Below the pieces are notes generated by a model. It was not told the origin of the DNA. It was given only the letters and a program-made list of their open reading frames with translations, and searched no databases. A stretch of 45,881 nucleotides of DNA from Oscillospiraceae bacterium (GTDB lineage Bacteria > Bacillota > Clostridia > Oscillospirales > Oscillospiraceae), in assembly GCA_017540645.1 (NCBI GenBank), contig JAFYAQ010000003.1, positions 1 to 45,881 on the forward strand. Reading direction: 5' to 3'. Position numbers and translations under genes: made by a program. Of this stretch, positions 18,718 through 28,109 are shown piece by piece. Every line of letters starts with the position of its first letter. Positions within the stretch are counted from its first letter, which is position 1.

Positions 18718-20259
18718 ATGCCGACGTTATTGGCCGTAGTGTTGATTGCCGTGTTTGCGGTGGTGGGCTTCTTTCTGGGCATCACCTATCGCAAGCAGGT
18801 TTCCGAGCGGGAGATCGAGAGCGCGGAAAACGAGGCCAAGCGCATCGTGAACGATGCCATCAAAACAGCGGAAAACAAAAAGCGGGAAGCGCTTTTGGAA
18901 GCAAAAGAAGAGATCCACCGCCAGCGGAACGAGTGTGACCGGGAGATCAAGGAGCGCCGCAATGAGGTGCAGAAGCAGGAGCGCCGCCTTCAGCAGAAGG
19001 AGGAGAACCTGGACCGCAAGACCGAGACCCTGGAGCGCAAGACCGAGACTCTGAACAAAAAGCTGCAGGACGCCGACGCCCAGCAGGAAGAGATCCAGCT
19101 CATCAAGAAGAGCCAGCTGGAGATGCTGGAAAAAATTTCCGGCTTCACCACGGAGGAGGCCAAGCAGTACCTGATCAACACCCTGGAGGGCGAGGTCACC
19201 CACGAGCTGGCCGCCAAGGTCAAAGAGGTGGAGGCCCAGTTCAAGGAAGAGGCGGACGCCAGAGCCAGAGAGTACATTGCCAACGCCATCCAGCGCTGCG
19301 CCGCCGACGTCACCAGCGAGGTCACCGTCTCCGTCGTTCCTCTCCCCAACGACGAGATGAAGGGCCGCATCATCGGCCGGGAAGGCCGGAATATCCGCTC
19401 CATCGAGACGCTGACCGGCTGCGATCTCATCATTGACGATACGCCGGAGGCCATCACGGTCTCCAGCTTTGACCCGGTCCGCCGGGAGGTGGCCCGTCTG
19501 GCCCTGGAGAAACTGATCCAGGACGGACGCATCCACCCCGCCCGGATCGAGGAAATGGTGGCCAAGGCCCAGCGGGAGGTCAACCAGGCCATCAAGGAGG
19601 CCGGCGAGCAGGCTGTTTTCGAGACCAACGTCCAGGGTCTGCACCCGGATGTGATCAAGCTCCTGGGCCGCATGCGCTACCGCACCAGCTACGGCCAGAA
19701 CGTGCTGCGCCACTCGGTGGAGGTCGCCCAGATCTCCGGCCTGCTGGCGGGCGAGCTGGGTGTGGACGTGGCCCTGGCCAGAAGAGCCGGTCTGCTGCAT
19801 GACCTGGGCAAAGCCATCGACCACGAGGTGGAGGGCAGCCATGTCACCATCGGCGTGGACCTGGCCCGCCGCTACAAGGAGTCCGAAGAGGTCATCCACG
19901 CCATCGAGGCCCACCACGGAGACGTGGAGGCCCACTCCATCACCGCCTGCATCGTCCAGGCCGCCGACACCATCAGCGCGGCCCGGCCCGGCGCCCGGCG
20001 GGAGAACATTGAAAACTACGTCAAGCGTCTGGAAAAGCTGGAGGAGGTCACCCGGAGCTTCCCGGGCATCGCCAACTGCTACGCCATCCAGGCCGGACGG
20101 GAGATCCGGGTCATGGTCAAGCCCGAGGAGGTCAGCGAGGATCAGATGGTCCTGCTGGCCCGGGACATCGCCAAGAAGATCGAGTCCGAGCTTACCTATC
20201 CCGGTCAGATCAAGGTCCATGTCCTGCGGGAGACCAAGGCAGTGGATTACGCCAAGTAA
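18718..20259 (+). CDS. rny: Ribonuclease Y
   Basis: 513 residues. Membrane-tethered endoribonuclease that initiates mRNA decay in Bacillota. Order: N-terminal membrane helix ([18 protein letters not shown]), long charged coiled coil (about 25-135), KH domain with [15 protein letters not shown] (from residue 216), and an HD phosphohydrolase domain with HDLGKAID (H361-D362). The ATG at 18718 follows AAGGAGG by 9 bp and gives the standard RNase Y N-terminus. Earlier in-frame codons back to 18640 would put a polar stretch before the membrane helix. Confidence 0.98.
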   Translation: MPTLLAVVLIAVFAVVGFFLGITYRKQVSEREIESAENEAKRIVNDAIKTAENKKREALLEAKEEIHRQRNECDREIKERRNEVQKQERRLQQKEENLDRKTETLERKTETLNKKLQDADAQQEEIQLIKKSQLEMLEKISGFTTEEAKQYLINTLEGEVTHELAAKVKEVEAQFKEEADARAREYIANAIQRCAADVTSEVTVSVVPLPNDEMKGRIIGREGRNIRSIETLTGCDLIIDDTPEAITVSSFDPVRREVARLALEKLIQDGRIHPARIEEMVAKAQREVNQAIKEAGEQAVFETNVQGLHPDVIKLLGRMRYRTSYGQNVLRHSVEVAQISGLLAGELGVDVALARRAGLLHDLGKAIDHEVEGSHVTIGVDLARRYKESEEVIHAIEAHHGDVEAHSITACIVQAADTISAARPGARRENIENYVKRLEKLEEVTRSFPGIANCYAIQAGREIRVMVKPEEVSEDQMVLLARDIAKKIESELTYPGQIKVHVLRETKAVDYAK

Positions 20260-20274
20260 GAGAGCAAAAAAAGC

Positions 20275-20303
20275 GAGGCGCTGCTTATGGCAGCGCCTCT
20301 TTG
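20275..20303 (+). terminator. Terminator after rny
   Basis: The perfect 10-bp stem GAGGCGCTGC / GCAGCGCCTC with a TTATG loop is followed by a short TTT; an A-run precedes it. Confidence 0.75.
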
Positions 20304-20349
20304 CGCATAAGATGGAAAAACGCGCGGACGGCGCAAAGGAGAAGAGCGG

Positions 20350-21234
20350 ATGGCCGAGAAGCTGAAAAAATGGGAGAAGTACCGGCTGGTACGGATCGGG
20401 AAGTATATGGCGTGGAGCTTCGGCGCCAACGATGTGATGATCTACGCCGGCAACGCCACGCTGCGCATCCTCATGTCCGTGCTGCCGCTGTTCATGCTGA
20501 TCCTGGCGGTGCTGAACCTGCTGCCCTTTTACTCCGCGGAGATCTTCTCCGCGGAGCTGACGCATTTCCTGCCCAACATCCCGGAGATCCAGTCTTTTAT
20601 CCGCAGCATCCTGATCAAGCTCAATCGCCAGTCCTCCGGGGCGCTGGTGTCCCTGGCCGCCGTCACAACGCTGTGGTCCGCCAGCGGCGGGATCTTCAGC
20701 ATCCACAAGGCCCTGGCGGGCATCACGGCGGACGGGCGCAATACCCCCTGGGATCGGGCCATGGCAGTGGGCTACACGGCGTTTTTCCTGCTGCTGATCA
20801 TCGCCGTGCTGCTGATCCAGGTCCTGGGCAACTCCATCCTGAACGCCGCCGGGGGCCTGGCGGCGATGCTGGGCGTACCCAATCTCTTCGGCCTGTTCCA
20901 GCAGATCCTGGAGGTCAGCCGCATCGTGCTGCTGGTGATCATGTTCTTCTTCCTGCTGCTGATGTACCGATATCTCCCCGGGGGGAAACGCCGCTGGAAG
21001 CGCCAGGCCCCGGGGGCGCTGTTCACCACGCTGCTCTGGGCCGCGTTTTCCGCGCTGTTCTCCTATGTCATCCCCCGCTTCTGGAAGGCCAGCGCCATTT
21101 ACGGCTCCATGGCGGCCGTGTTCCTGGTGGCCCTCTGGCTCCAGTATATGATCGTCATCCTGCTCATGGGCGGCATCCTGAACCAGGCCCTGACGGAGAC
21201 CGCCGCCGCGCCGGACGGGACGCAGAAAGAGTGA
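20350..21234 (+). CDS. YihY/BrkB family inner-membrane protein
   Basis: 294 residues with six hydrophobic helices. The pattern FGANDVMIYAGNATLRILMSVLPLFMLILAVLN at the N-terminus, LWSASGGIFSIHKALAGI in the middle and YGSMAAVFLVALWLQYMIVILLMGGILN near the end fit the YihY/UPF0761 family (once misnamed ribonuclease BN). Function in the membrane is unknown. Start ATG follows AAAGGAG. It lies 90 bp after rny with a terminator between, so expression is probably by read-through or an unseen promoter. Confidence 0.9.
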   Translation: MAEKLKKWEKYRLVRIGKYMAWSFGANDVMIYAGNATLRILMSVLPLFMLILAVLNLLPFYSAEIFSAELTHFLPNIPEIQSFIRSILIKLNRQSSGALVSLAAVTTLWSASGGIFSIHKALAGITADGRNTPWDRAMAVGYTAFFLLLIIAVLLIQVLGNSILNAAGGLAAMLGVPNLFGLFQQILEVSRIVLLVIMFFFLLLMYRYLPGGKRRWKRQAPGALFTTLLWAAFSALFSYVIPRFWKASAIYGSMAAVFLVALWLQYMIVILLMGGILNQALTETAAAPDGTQKE

Positions 21235-21250
21235 ATACGCGGCTATCAAA

Positions 21251-21290
21251 AACCGCTGCGGCAGAGGTTAAACCGCTGCGGCAGAGGTTT
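21251..21290 (+). repeat. Two tandem copies of a 20-bp unit
   Basis: The unit AACCGCTGCGGCAGAGGTTA occurs at 21251-21270 and, but for its last base, at 21271-21290. Each copy can fold (AACC/GGTT and CTGC/GCAG), giving two small hairpins just after the YihY stop. Confidence 0.85.
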
Positions 21291-21315
21291 AAAAAAGAAG
21301 GCGCTTGCGTAGAAT

Positions 21316-21382
21316 AATGAGCTCCCCCTGGGCGGGCTCCGGTTTTTTCACCGGCCCGCACAGGGGGAGCTCATTCGTTTTT
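21316..21382. terminator. Long bidirectional terminator
   Basis: A 15-bp perfect stem (AATGAGCTCCCCCTG / CAGGGGGAGCTCATT) encloses an inner stem (GCGGGC-type pairs); CGTTTTT follows on the plus strand. It lies between the convergent YihY and AEC genes. Confidence 0.88.
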
Positions 21383-21403
21383 CTCCGGGTGTCTTTTCCG
21401 GCG

Positions 21404-22357
21404 TCAAAGCAGGCCCAGACTGCCCAGCGCTGTGAGGAAGACAAAGAGTGTGAACACGGACAGCAGCGACGTCACCGCCACGACCTCCCCCGCCAGCTCC
21501 TCGTTGCCGCCCATGGAGACCGCGGTGCTGTAGGAATTGACGGCGGTCGGCGCGCCGCTGAAGATCAAAACGGCGAGCAGATTGGCGCCCCGGATACCCA
21601 GCCAGACAGCTAGGGGAACCAGAATCAGCGGCATGATGATGAGCTTGCCCAGGCATACAAAGGCAAGCTGTCCGGCCCACTTTTTCATCGACTTGAAATC
21701 AAAGCCTGCGCCCAGCGCCATCATGGCCGCCGGTGTCGCAATGGCGGCCAGCTTGGAGATCACGCCCTCCAGAATCACGGCCGGCAGCTTCAGCCCCGAA
21801 AAATTGGCCAAGAGGCCCAGCAGACTGCTGAGAACCAGGGGATTGAGAACGATTTTTTTGAGCATGTGCCAATAATAGAGCCCATCATGCCGCTGTTCTC
21901 CGCCCCGGGCGGATTCAAAGGCGATGGTGGCGCAGATGTTCACCAGAGGGGTTATAACGGCCACCAGCACGGCGACCATACCGATCTCGCTGCCGAAAAA
22001 GCTGGCGGCAATGGGAAGGCCCAAAAGGACGTAGTTGGATTTGTGGACGCCCTGCACCATGACAGGAGCTACGTCAGCCGCCTCTTTCCGCCGTTTGACA
22101 GCCAGAGAGATCAGCACAAAGAGCACTGCGCCGCTGATCACCACGAACAGCGCCAGCGTCAGGTCGAAATCCCGGCGCATATCCGCGCTGTAGATGCTCT
22201 GAAAAATGCCCAGCGGCAGACAGAGCCTGAACATCAATCGATTGATTCCCGTCGTCGTCGCCCGGTCCAATATGTTTCTCCTGCCGAGAGCGAGCCCCAG
22301 CAGCATAAAGGCCAGCAGCGGAAAAACCGCGTTGAACGCCAGGGCCATCGGATTCAT
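21404..22357 (-). CDS. AEC family permease (auxin efflux carrier-like)
   Basis: 317 residues with about ten membrane helices. The N-terminal MALAFNAVFPLLAFMLLGLALGRR and the repeat half with TPAAMMALGAGFDFK fit the AEC/Mem_trans family (for example MleP and YfdV), which carry organic acids or other small metabolites. The ATG follows GAGGAGG. It lies 65 bp downstream of the second ABC exporter gene on the same strand and no terminator is visible between them, so co-transcription with the exporter is possible, but a role in that system is not indicated by the family. Confidence 0.85.
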   Translation of the reverse strand: MNPMALAFNAVFPLLAFMLLGLALGRRNILDRATTTGINRLMFRLCLPLGIFQSIYSADMRRDFDLTLALFVVISGAVLFVLISLAVKRRKEAADVAPVMVQGVHKSNYVLLGLPIAASFFGSEIGMVAVLVAVITPLVNICATIAFESARGGEQRHDGLYYWHMLKKIVLNPLVLSSLLGLLANFSGLKLPAVILEGVISKLAAIATPAAMMALGAGFDFKSMKKWAGQLAFVCLGKLIIMPLILVPLAVWLGIRGANLLAVLIFSGAPTAVNSYSTAVSMGGNEELAGEVVAVTSLLSVFTLFVFLTALGSLGLL

Positions 22358-22422
22358 GATACACCTCCTCGGGGTGAACGCAGGGAAAACCTGTGCGAAA
22401 CGCTCCGCCGGGGCACCGGATC

Positions 22423-24642
22423 TTACCCTCCCGCCCGGCCTGCCTCTTTTTCGTTCTGCGGCCCATCCAGACGCTGCCGCTCCACAAGTTCGGCAAAGAA
22501 GCCGTTCTTCGCGATCAGCCGGTCGTAGGTACCGTCCTCTATGATCCGCCCTTTATCGAGCACGAGAATGCGGTCGCAGTTCCGGATGGTGCTCAGGCGG
22601 TGCGCGATCACGATGCGGGTACATTTGAGTCCGTCGAGAGCGTCGGAGATCTGCTTCTGCGTACGGTTGTCAAGCGCGGAGGTCGCCTCGTCGAACATGA
22701 GGATCTTCGGCTTGGGCGCCACGGCCCGCGCGATCATGAGCCGCTGCTTTTGTCCGCCGGAGATGCCGCCCTGTCCTTCGGAGAGAACGGTCTGCATCCC
22801 CATGGGCATGGCGCGGATATCCTCGGCAATGCCGGCAAGCTCCGCCGCCTCCCAGGCTTCCTCCAGCGTCAGCTGCGGCGCGGAGATGACGATGTTGGAA
22901 TAGATGTCCCCCTGGAAAAGACTGCCGTCCTGCATCACGACGCCGATCTTGCGGCGCAGGGATCGCAGGTCCAGGGTGGAAATATCTCTCCCGTCGTAGT
23001 AGATCGCGCCCTTCTCCGGCTTTTCGAAGCCCAGAAGGAGCCGCAGGAGCGTAGACTTTCCGCAGCCGGTGGTGCCGACGATGGCGATATACTCGCCGGG
23101 ACGGATCTTCAGGCTCATGCCGTCCACCACATAGGGCATGTTCTCGTTGTAGCGGAAGCAGACGTTCGACAGCTCGATGCCGCCCGCCAGAGAGGTTACG
23201 ACGCTTTTGTTTTCCGCCGACTCCGGTTCGGTCTTCAGAATGGGCTCTGCCATCTCCAGAATGGGCTTGATCTGGGCGGCGGAGAGCGCCACGCCCGTGA
23301 GAGAGGCAAAGGCGGCGGTGACGCTGCCGAAGGCGGTGTTGAAGGCGATGTACTCCGAGGGCGTGACTCGCGTGGTCATGGCCAGGAAGTAGAGCAGGAT
23401 CGTGCCCGCCAGCGAGATGGCCGTGGTGATGGCCGCGTTCGCCTTCAAAAAGGCCGGCGGATTGTAGCTCAGCTCCGCCGCGTCGGAATAGGCTCTTGCC
23501 CAGCGGGCAAAGGCGCGCTTCTCGGCGCCTGCCAGCTTGATTTTCTGCACACCGGAAATGAGCGCGAAACTCATGCCGTTTGCCTTTGCGCCCCGTTCCA
23601 TGATCTTTTTGCTGATGCGGATCTGAGCGAAAGCGGAGATGACGCTGAAGAGGAGAGAGGCCAGGATGATCGCCAGCGCCGGAAGCACAAGTACGGGCGC
23701 GTAGTGGAAGATCTGCGTGATGTACAGCAGCGACACCAGCGAGCTCAGTCCGGAGGAGAAAATGTTGCCGAGCAGCAGGTCGCACAGCTGTGTGACGGAG
23801 CCGAAGCGGCTGGAGAGCTCGCCCGAAGAGTAGCGCCGGAAGAAATCGGCCGGCAGGTTCATCACGCGCATCATCAGCGCCGCCTCCACGGACAGGGAGG
23901 TCTTGATCTCGATGCGGTTCATCATCAGCGCACGGACCGTGCCGATCAGCTGCGAGGAGATGATGGCGCTGAGCATGAATACGGCGGTACCCAGCAGCAG
24001 CGTGCTGCTGCCGCTGCGGAGCACAAAGCCGGTGAGCGCCCGGTTGATGTTCGTCAGCACCATGCCCAGCAGGACGCCGAGCAGCGTAAGGGCCAGCAGT
24101 ACGGCGAAGTCTCCCGTGCTGAGGCAGTTTTTGAGATAGACGATCAGGTCGGGGATGCCGAGCTTCTTGAGCGGCAGCGGCCGGTAGAAGCAGATGGCGT
24201 CGGCGCCGAGCTGAGCGGCGTTCTGCCGGTTCAGGTTCGTCGTCTGCCCGGAGGCGGGATCCACGAAGCGGTAGCCGAAGAGGGACCTGGGCAGCAGGGC
24301 GACGGGCATGCCGTTGTCCCTGCGGAAGGCGAGCATCGGCCCGTAGGCGTCCCGATACCAGTTCCCCTCCAGACGGACGTTCCGCCGCATCAGACCGTAG
24401 GGCCGAAGGCAGTATTCAAGCTGTTCCTCCGGATCCTTCACGCTGTCTGGGATCTCCGGGCTTTTGCAGTGGTAGTATTTCAGGATCTCGTCGATGGCGG
24501 CTCCGGTGACGATGCGTTCATCCTTCATGGCGCCCGCCGCCTGGCGGCCGAGCACGATGGAGGCCATGCGGAGCATGGAATCCTCAAAGATCTCCTGATC
24601 GCTTTTTTTCCGCTGACGAATCTGTTCGTCAAACCAACCCAT
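22423..24642 (-). CDS. NHLM-type ABC exporter without peptidase (second subunit)
   Basis: 739 residues. Order: a 190-residue N-terminal cytosolic region ending with RFVDPASGQTTNL ... FYRPLPLKKLGI, six membrane helices, then an ABC ATPase with Walker A GTTGCGKST, signature ISGGQKQR and Walker B MFDEATSALD. The extended N-terminus without a C39 cysteine is the form of the second ABC protein of nitrile-hydratase-leader-microcin (NHLM) export loci. The ATG at 24642 follows GAGGAGG; the gap to the upstream exporter gene is 16 bp. It probably pairs with that protein as a heterodimer. Confidence 0.87.
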   Translation of the reverse strand: MGWFDEQIRQRKKSDQEIFEDSMLRMASIVLGRQAAGAMKDERIVTGAAIDEILKYYHCKSPEIPDSVKDPEEQLEYCLRPYGLMRRNVRLEGNWYRDAYGPMLAFRRDNGMPVALLPRSLFGYRFVDPASGQTTNLNRQNAAQLGADAICFYRPLPLKKLGIPDLIVYLKNCLSTGDFAVLLALTLLGVLLGMVLTNINRALTGFVLRSGSSTLLLGTAVFMLSAIISSQLIGTVRALMMNRIEIKTSLSVEAALMMRVMNLPADFFRRYSSGELSSRFGSVTQLCDLLLGNIFSSGLSSLVSLLYITQIFHYAPVLVLPALAIILASLLFSVISAFAQIRISKKIMERGAKANGMSFALISGVQKIKLAGAEKRAFARWARAYSDAAELSYNPPAFLKANAAITTAISLAGTILLYFLAMTTRVTPSEYIAFNTAFGSVTAAFASLTGVALSAAQIKPILEMAEPILKTEPESAENKSVVTSLAGGIELSNVCFRYNENMPYVVDGMSLKIRPGEYIAIVGTTGCGKSTLLRLLLGFEKPEKGAIYYDGRDISTLDLRSLRRKIGVVMQDGSLFQGDIYSNIVISAPQLTLEEAWEAAELAGIAEDIRAMPMGMQTVLSEGQGGISGGQKQRLMIARAVAPKPKILMFDEATSALDNRTQKQISDALDGLKCTRIVIAHRLSTIRNCDRILVLDKGRIIEDGTYDRLIAKNGFFAELVERQRLDGPQNEKEAGRAGG

Positions 24643-24658
24643 AGCTTTGCACCTCCTC

Positions 24659-26839
24659 TCAGTCACTGGAGACGAGCTCGGTATAGAAGCCGCCCCTGGC
24701 GTAGAGCTCGTCATGTGTCCCGCGCTCGACCACCGCGCCCTTGTCGAGCACGATGATCTCGTCGCAGTCCCGGATGGTGGAAAGCCTGTGGGCGATCACG
24801 ATGCAGGTGATCCCGCGATCTTTCACAGCCTTTACAAGTTCATATTCGGTCTTGGCGTCGAGGGCGGAGGTCGCCTCGTCCATGATGATGATGGAGGGAT
24901 CCTGTGCCAGCACACGGGCGATCTCCAGCCGCTGGCGCTGCCCGCCGGAAAGATCCTTCCCGCCCTCGACGATGCGGCCCTGAAAACCGCCCTCCCGGGC
25001 CATGATATCGTCATAGATCTGGGCGTCCCGCGCGGCGAGGATCATCTCAAAGTCCTCGATGGACTCGTCCCACATTTTGATGTTGCCGGCGACCGTGTCT
25101 TCAAAAAGGACGATGTCCTGATCCACAACGGCGACCGAACCGGTGAATACGCTCCGATCGATCTCGGAGATGGGTTTTCCGTCAAAAAGGATCTCGCCGC
25201 TCCAGGGCTGACAGAGCCCGGAGATCAGCTTTGAGAGCGTGGATTTTCCGCAGCCGGAGGTCCCCACGAACGCCACGCGGCTGCCGGGCTTCACGCTCAT
25301 GGAGAAATCCCGGATCAGGGGCTGACCCAGACGGGAATAGCCGAAGGTCACGTTCTTCAGTTCGATCCGGCCGGAGAGTTTGGAGTAGTCCGTGTCCTCC
25401 TTCAGCGGCGCATCCCGGAAGTTGGGATCGGTCGGGTACTGCATGACGTCCTCCACCCGCTCCATCTCGGTACGCATCTCCTGGAGAGTCTGCCCCGCGG
25501 AAATGAGCATCATGGCCGGGGACATGAAGGAGCTCAGAAAGCCCTGGAAGATCATGATGGAGCCGAGAGTGAACCGCCCCTGCATGGTGAGCCAGACGCC
25601 CAGAACCATGACGGCCGCGTTGGCGATCAGGGACAGAAGCGACGGGATGATGCCGAGAAACTGATTCAGGCGGAGAAAGCGGACGTTCTGCGCGTTCACT
25701 GAGGCCTGATACCCGGCCCATTTCTGGAAATAGCCGTTCTCCGCGCCGCTGGATTTGATGGTTTCGACCATCTGGATGCCGGAGACGGTGGCGGCGGCAA
25801 GCTTGCCGGCGTCGCGCATCTGCACGCGGGTGATGTTCACACGCCTGGCGGAGATGATCTGTGAGATCAGAAGGTTCAGCACGATGGTCACAAGGCCGAG
25901 GATCGTCAGCATCACGCTGTAGCGCAGCATGATGACAAGGTAAAAGACCATCATGAAGGCGTTGAGCAGCAGGGGCGTGAAGGTGTTGACCAGAATGCTG
26001 GCGATCGAGGCGTTGGTGCTCTGGCGCTGAAGGATGTCGCCCGCCATGCGCTGGGAAAAGAACTCCATCGGCAGGCGCAGGATCTTCCACATGAACGTAC
26101 TGCTGCCGACAATCGCCATCTTTCCGTTGATTTTGAGAGAATAGACGTTCTGTATCCATGCCGTCGCGACCTGGGCAATGCCGAAGGCGGCCAGCAGACC
26201 GATAAAGGGCAGGAGCAGCTCCCGGTTCTCCCCGGTCAGCAGGCGGTCCATGAAAAAGCCGGAGAAGACGGGATTGATGATGCCGAAGAGATAGCCGATC
26301 GCGGAGGAGAGCAGAACAAAGATCACCGCGGGCCCCGCTCCGGCAAGACGCCGGCGGGCAAATTCCAGCGTACTCTTCGGCTTGCCGCCGGGCACGAAGC
26401 CCTCGCCCGGTTTGATCTCCAGGACGATGCCGGTGAAGGAGCGGTCAAACTCCTCCATCGGGACTTTGACTTCCCCGCGGGCCGGATCGTTGAGATAGGC
26501 ATAGCCGCCCCGGAAGCCGTCGAGAACCACAAAGTGATTGAAATTCCAGTGGATGATGCAGGGGAAGCTCATTTCCTCCCGCACGGAGTCGATTTCGCAG
26601 CGATATCCCTGGGCGTCAAAGCCATAGCTCCGCGCCGCGGTCAGCATGTTCCTTGCGTTGGAGCCGTCGCGGGAGACGCCGCAGTCGAGACGGACCTGTT
26701 CCAGCGGCACCCACTTGCCATAGTAGGCCATCACCATGGCCAGGGAAGCGGCTCCGCATTCGAGCGCCTCCATCTGCATGATGACCGGGACTTTGGCTCT
26801 GCCGCGGCTCACCGGTTTTTTGATATTCTTCTGCTTCAT
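24659..26839 (-). CDS. C39-peptidase-containing ABC exporter (NHLM/bacteriocin type)
   Basis: 726 residues. The N-terminal C39 peptidase removes double-glycine leaders: catalytic C28 in MEALECGAASLAMVMAYYG, H102 in FNHFVVLDG, D118 in YLNDPARG. Six membrane helices follow (about 160-440), then the ABC ATPase with Walker A GTSGCGKST, signature DLSGGQRQR and IIMDEATSALD. It should cleave after GG and export the three leader-bearing proteins encoded at 28151, 28668 and 29057. All catalytic residues are present. It follows the HlyD-like gene by 9 bp. Confidence 0.94.
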   Translation of the reverse strand: MKQKNIKKPVSRGRAKVPVIMQMEALECGAASLAMVMAYYGKWVPLEQVRLDCGVSRDGSNARNMLTAARSYGFDAQGYRCEIDSVREEMSFPCIIHWNFNHFVVLDGFRGGYAYLNDPARGEVKVPMEEFDRSFTGIVLEIKPGEGFVPGGKPKSTLEFARRRLAGAGPAVIFVLLSSAIGYLFGIINPVFSGFFMDRLLTGENRELLLPFIGLLAAFGIAQVATAWIQNVYSLKINGKMAIVGSSTFMWKILRLPMEFFSQRMAGDILQRQSTNASIASILVNTFTPLLLNAFMMVFYLVIMLRYSVMLTILGLVTIVLNLLISQIISARRVNITRVQMRDAGKLAAATVSGIQMVETIKSSGAENGYFQKWAGYQASVNAQNVRFLRLNQFLGIIPSLLSLIANAAVMVLGVWLTMQGRFTLGSIMIFQGFLSSFMSPAMMLISAGQTLQEMRTEMERVEDVMQYPTDPNFRDAPLKEDTDYSKLSGRIELKNVTFGYSRLGQPLIRDFSMSVKPGSRVAFVGTSGCGKSTLSKLISGLCQPWSGEILFDGKPISEIDRSVFTGSVAVVDQDIVLFEDTVAGNIKMWDESIEDFEMILAARDAQIYDDIMAREGGFQGRIVEGGKDLSGGQRQRLEIARVLAQDPSIIIMDEATSALDAKTEYELVKAVKDRGITCIVIAHRLSTIRDCDEIIVLDKGAVVERGTHDELYARGGFYTELVSSD

Positions 26840-26848
26840 GGCGGCCCC

Positions 26849-27268
26849 TCAGCGGAACAGAAGACTCAGGATCTGCGTCTGCCGGAAGATGACACGGGCC
26901 GGGTAAGTGCCGTCGGCAAGCGCGGTGTCTGCCGCGGCGAAGAGCGCGCCGCTGTCCGTGATGCCCACGCTGGTGATCGGCGAAGCGGTCTCTCCCACGG
27001 TGACGCTCATGCCTGCCTCCACATTCCGGGCCAGCTCCGCGTCGTCAAAGACCATGAGCATCTTCCCGTCCTGCACCTGGGCGGTGCCGGCGGCATAGCT
27101 GTCGATCTGCGCCACCGAGGCCCAGACCAGCATGCCCGCGAGCAGCAGAATGATCGCCGCCATCACGCACCAAACCGTGGGGGTGGTGACGCGCAGATAA
27201 TCCGTGAGCTGCTCGGGCGAAGAGATGCTGTCCATGCTGTTTTTGCGAAAGAGAGAATTGGATTCCAT
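26849..27268 (-). CDS. Short HlyD-like adaptor of the NHLM exporter
   Basis: 139 residues. The segment ISSPEQLTDYLRVTTPTVW followed by one membrane helix (MAAIILLLAGMLVWASV) is the N-terminus seen in NHLM secretion (HlyD-family) proteins. The remaining 80 residues keep beta-strand elements (VEAGMSVTVGE, ITSVGITDSG) but there is no coiled-coil hairpin, so it is about a third of normal HlyD length. It ends at a normal stop with a gene directly behind, so this looks like a compact form, not a truncation. ATG 27268 is preferred because AAAGGAG lies 9 bp ahead; an ATG 24 bp upstream has no site. Confidence 0.7.
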   Translation of the reverse strand: MESNSLFRKNSMDSISSPEQLTDYLRVTTPTVWCVMAAIILLLAGMLVWASVAQIDSYAAGTAQVQDGKMLMVFDDAELARNVEAGMSVTVGETASPITSVGITDSGALFAAADTALADGTYPARVIFRQTQILSLLFR

Positions 27269-27439
27269 TGACGTGTTCTCCTTTATCGACATGACTCCGG
27301 GGCGGAGTCGTTCTGCCTTGCGCAGTTCCTATATTATATAAATTTACATGTTATCCCGGCCAAAATCAAGAGATGAAGTCCGGCAAGGGCGCGATTCTTC
27401 ACGCCTCCGGGCTTTTTTCACGATCCATGACAGATCCTA

Positions 27440-27468
27440 TTGGCATTCCCCGTCAAGTGGTGTATACT
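27440..27468 (+). promoter_or_regulatory. Promoter of the HTH-receiver regulator
   Basis: TTGGCA (27440-27445), 17-bp spacer, TATACT (27463-27468), 33 bp before the ATG at 27501. On the minus strand of the same gap a TATAAT (27338-27333) for the exporter operon has no matching -35, which would fit an activator-dependent promoter. Confidence 0.7.
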
Positions 27469-27500
27469 ACGAAAAAAAGAGGTTCGGGGCGGGTGGTGCT

Positions 27501-28103
27501 ATGCTCTCTCTGGAGGCCTTCGGCGAACGGGTACGGAAGCTCCGCACAAAACGAAATCTGACGCAGCAGGAGCTTGCGGACCTGCTGTTTGTGTCGCGCA
27601 AAACGATCGGAAACTGGGAGACCGGCGGACGGCTGCCGGATATCAGCACGCTGGCAAGTTTGGCCCGCCATCTCGGCGTCCAGACCTATGAACTGCTGGA
27701 TGAGATGTATATCGACGAAGGAGATTCGCCCATCGTCATTGTGGTCGAAAAAGAGAGACTTATCCTCAACAGCTTCGTCCAGCTGATCCGCTCCGCCCTG
27801 CCGGAGGTCCAGGTGTTCGGCTTCGACAGCTTTTCGGAAGTACACCGTTTTGCCTCCGTCAACCAGATTTCCGTTGCTTTTATCGATGTGGAGCTGCATG
27901 AAGCCAGCGGCTTCGTCCTGGCAAAGCTTTTGCAGAGCATCTCTCCGCGCATCAACATCGTGTTTCTGACGCGGGACTTCAACAACACGGACGCGGCCTG
28001 GGAGATCTATCCGAGCGGCTGTGTGCTGATGCCGCTTACCAGAGAGAAGATCCGCGCAGAGATCGAGCATCTGCGTTTTCCCATCCGCGGACTCGGCGCC
28101 TGA
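27501..28103 (+). CDS. HTH-receiver fusion regulator of the export locus
   Basis: 200 residues. Residues 5-62 are an XRE helix-turn-helix (VRKLRTKRNLTQQELADLLF, then VSRKTIGNWETGGRLPDIS). Residues 77-192 read as a response-regulator receiver: VIVVEKERLI, VAFIDVELHEASG with phospho-acceptor D129, VFLTRDF with T157. The conserved lysine of the KP motif is M177 (VLMPLT) and the acidic pair is E83/E85, so normal phosphotransfer is doubtful. The domain order (DNA-binding first) is the reverse of ordinary response regulators. No histidine kinase is near. Divergent from the exporter genes and directly upstream of a cargo gene, so it probably controls both. Confidence 0.82.
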   Translation: MLSLEAFGERVRKLRTKRNLTQQELADLLFVSRKTIGNWETGGRLPDISTLASLARHLGVQTYELLDEMYIDEGDSPIVIVVEKERLILNSFVQLIRSALPEVQVFGFDSFSEVHRFASVNQISVAFIDVELHEASGFVLAKLLQSISPRINIVFLTRDFNNTDAAWEIYPSGCVLMPLTREKIRAEIEHLRFPIRGLGA

Positions 28104-28109
28104 ATCGGG

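Noticed and set aside
22393..24756. Antisense frame of 787 codons opposite the second ABC exporter
   Set aside because: No motif; the opposite strand encodes a full ABC ATPase.
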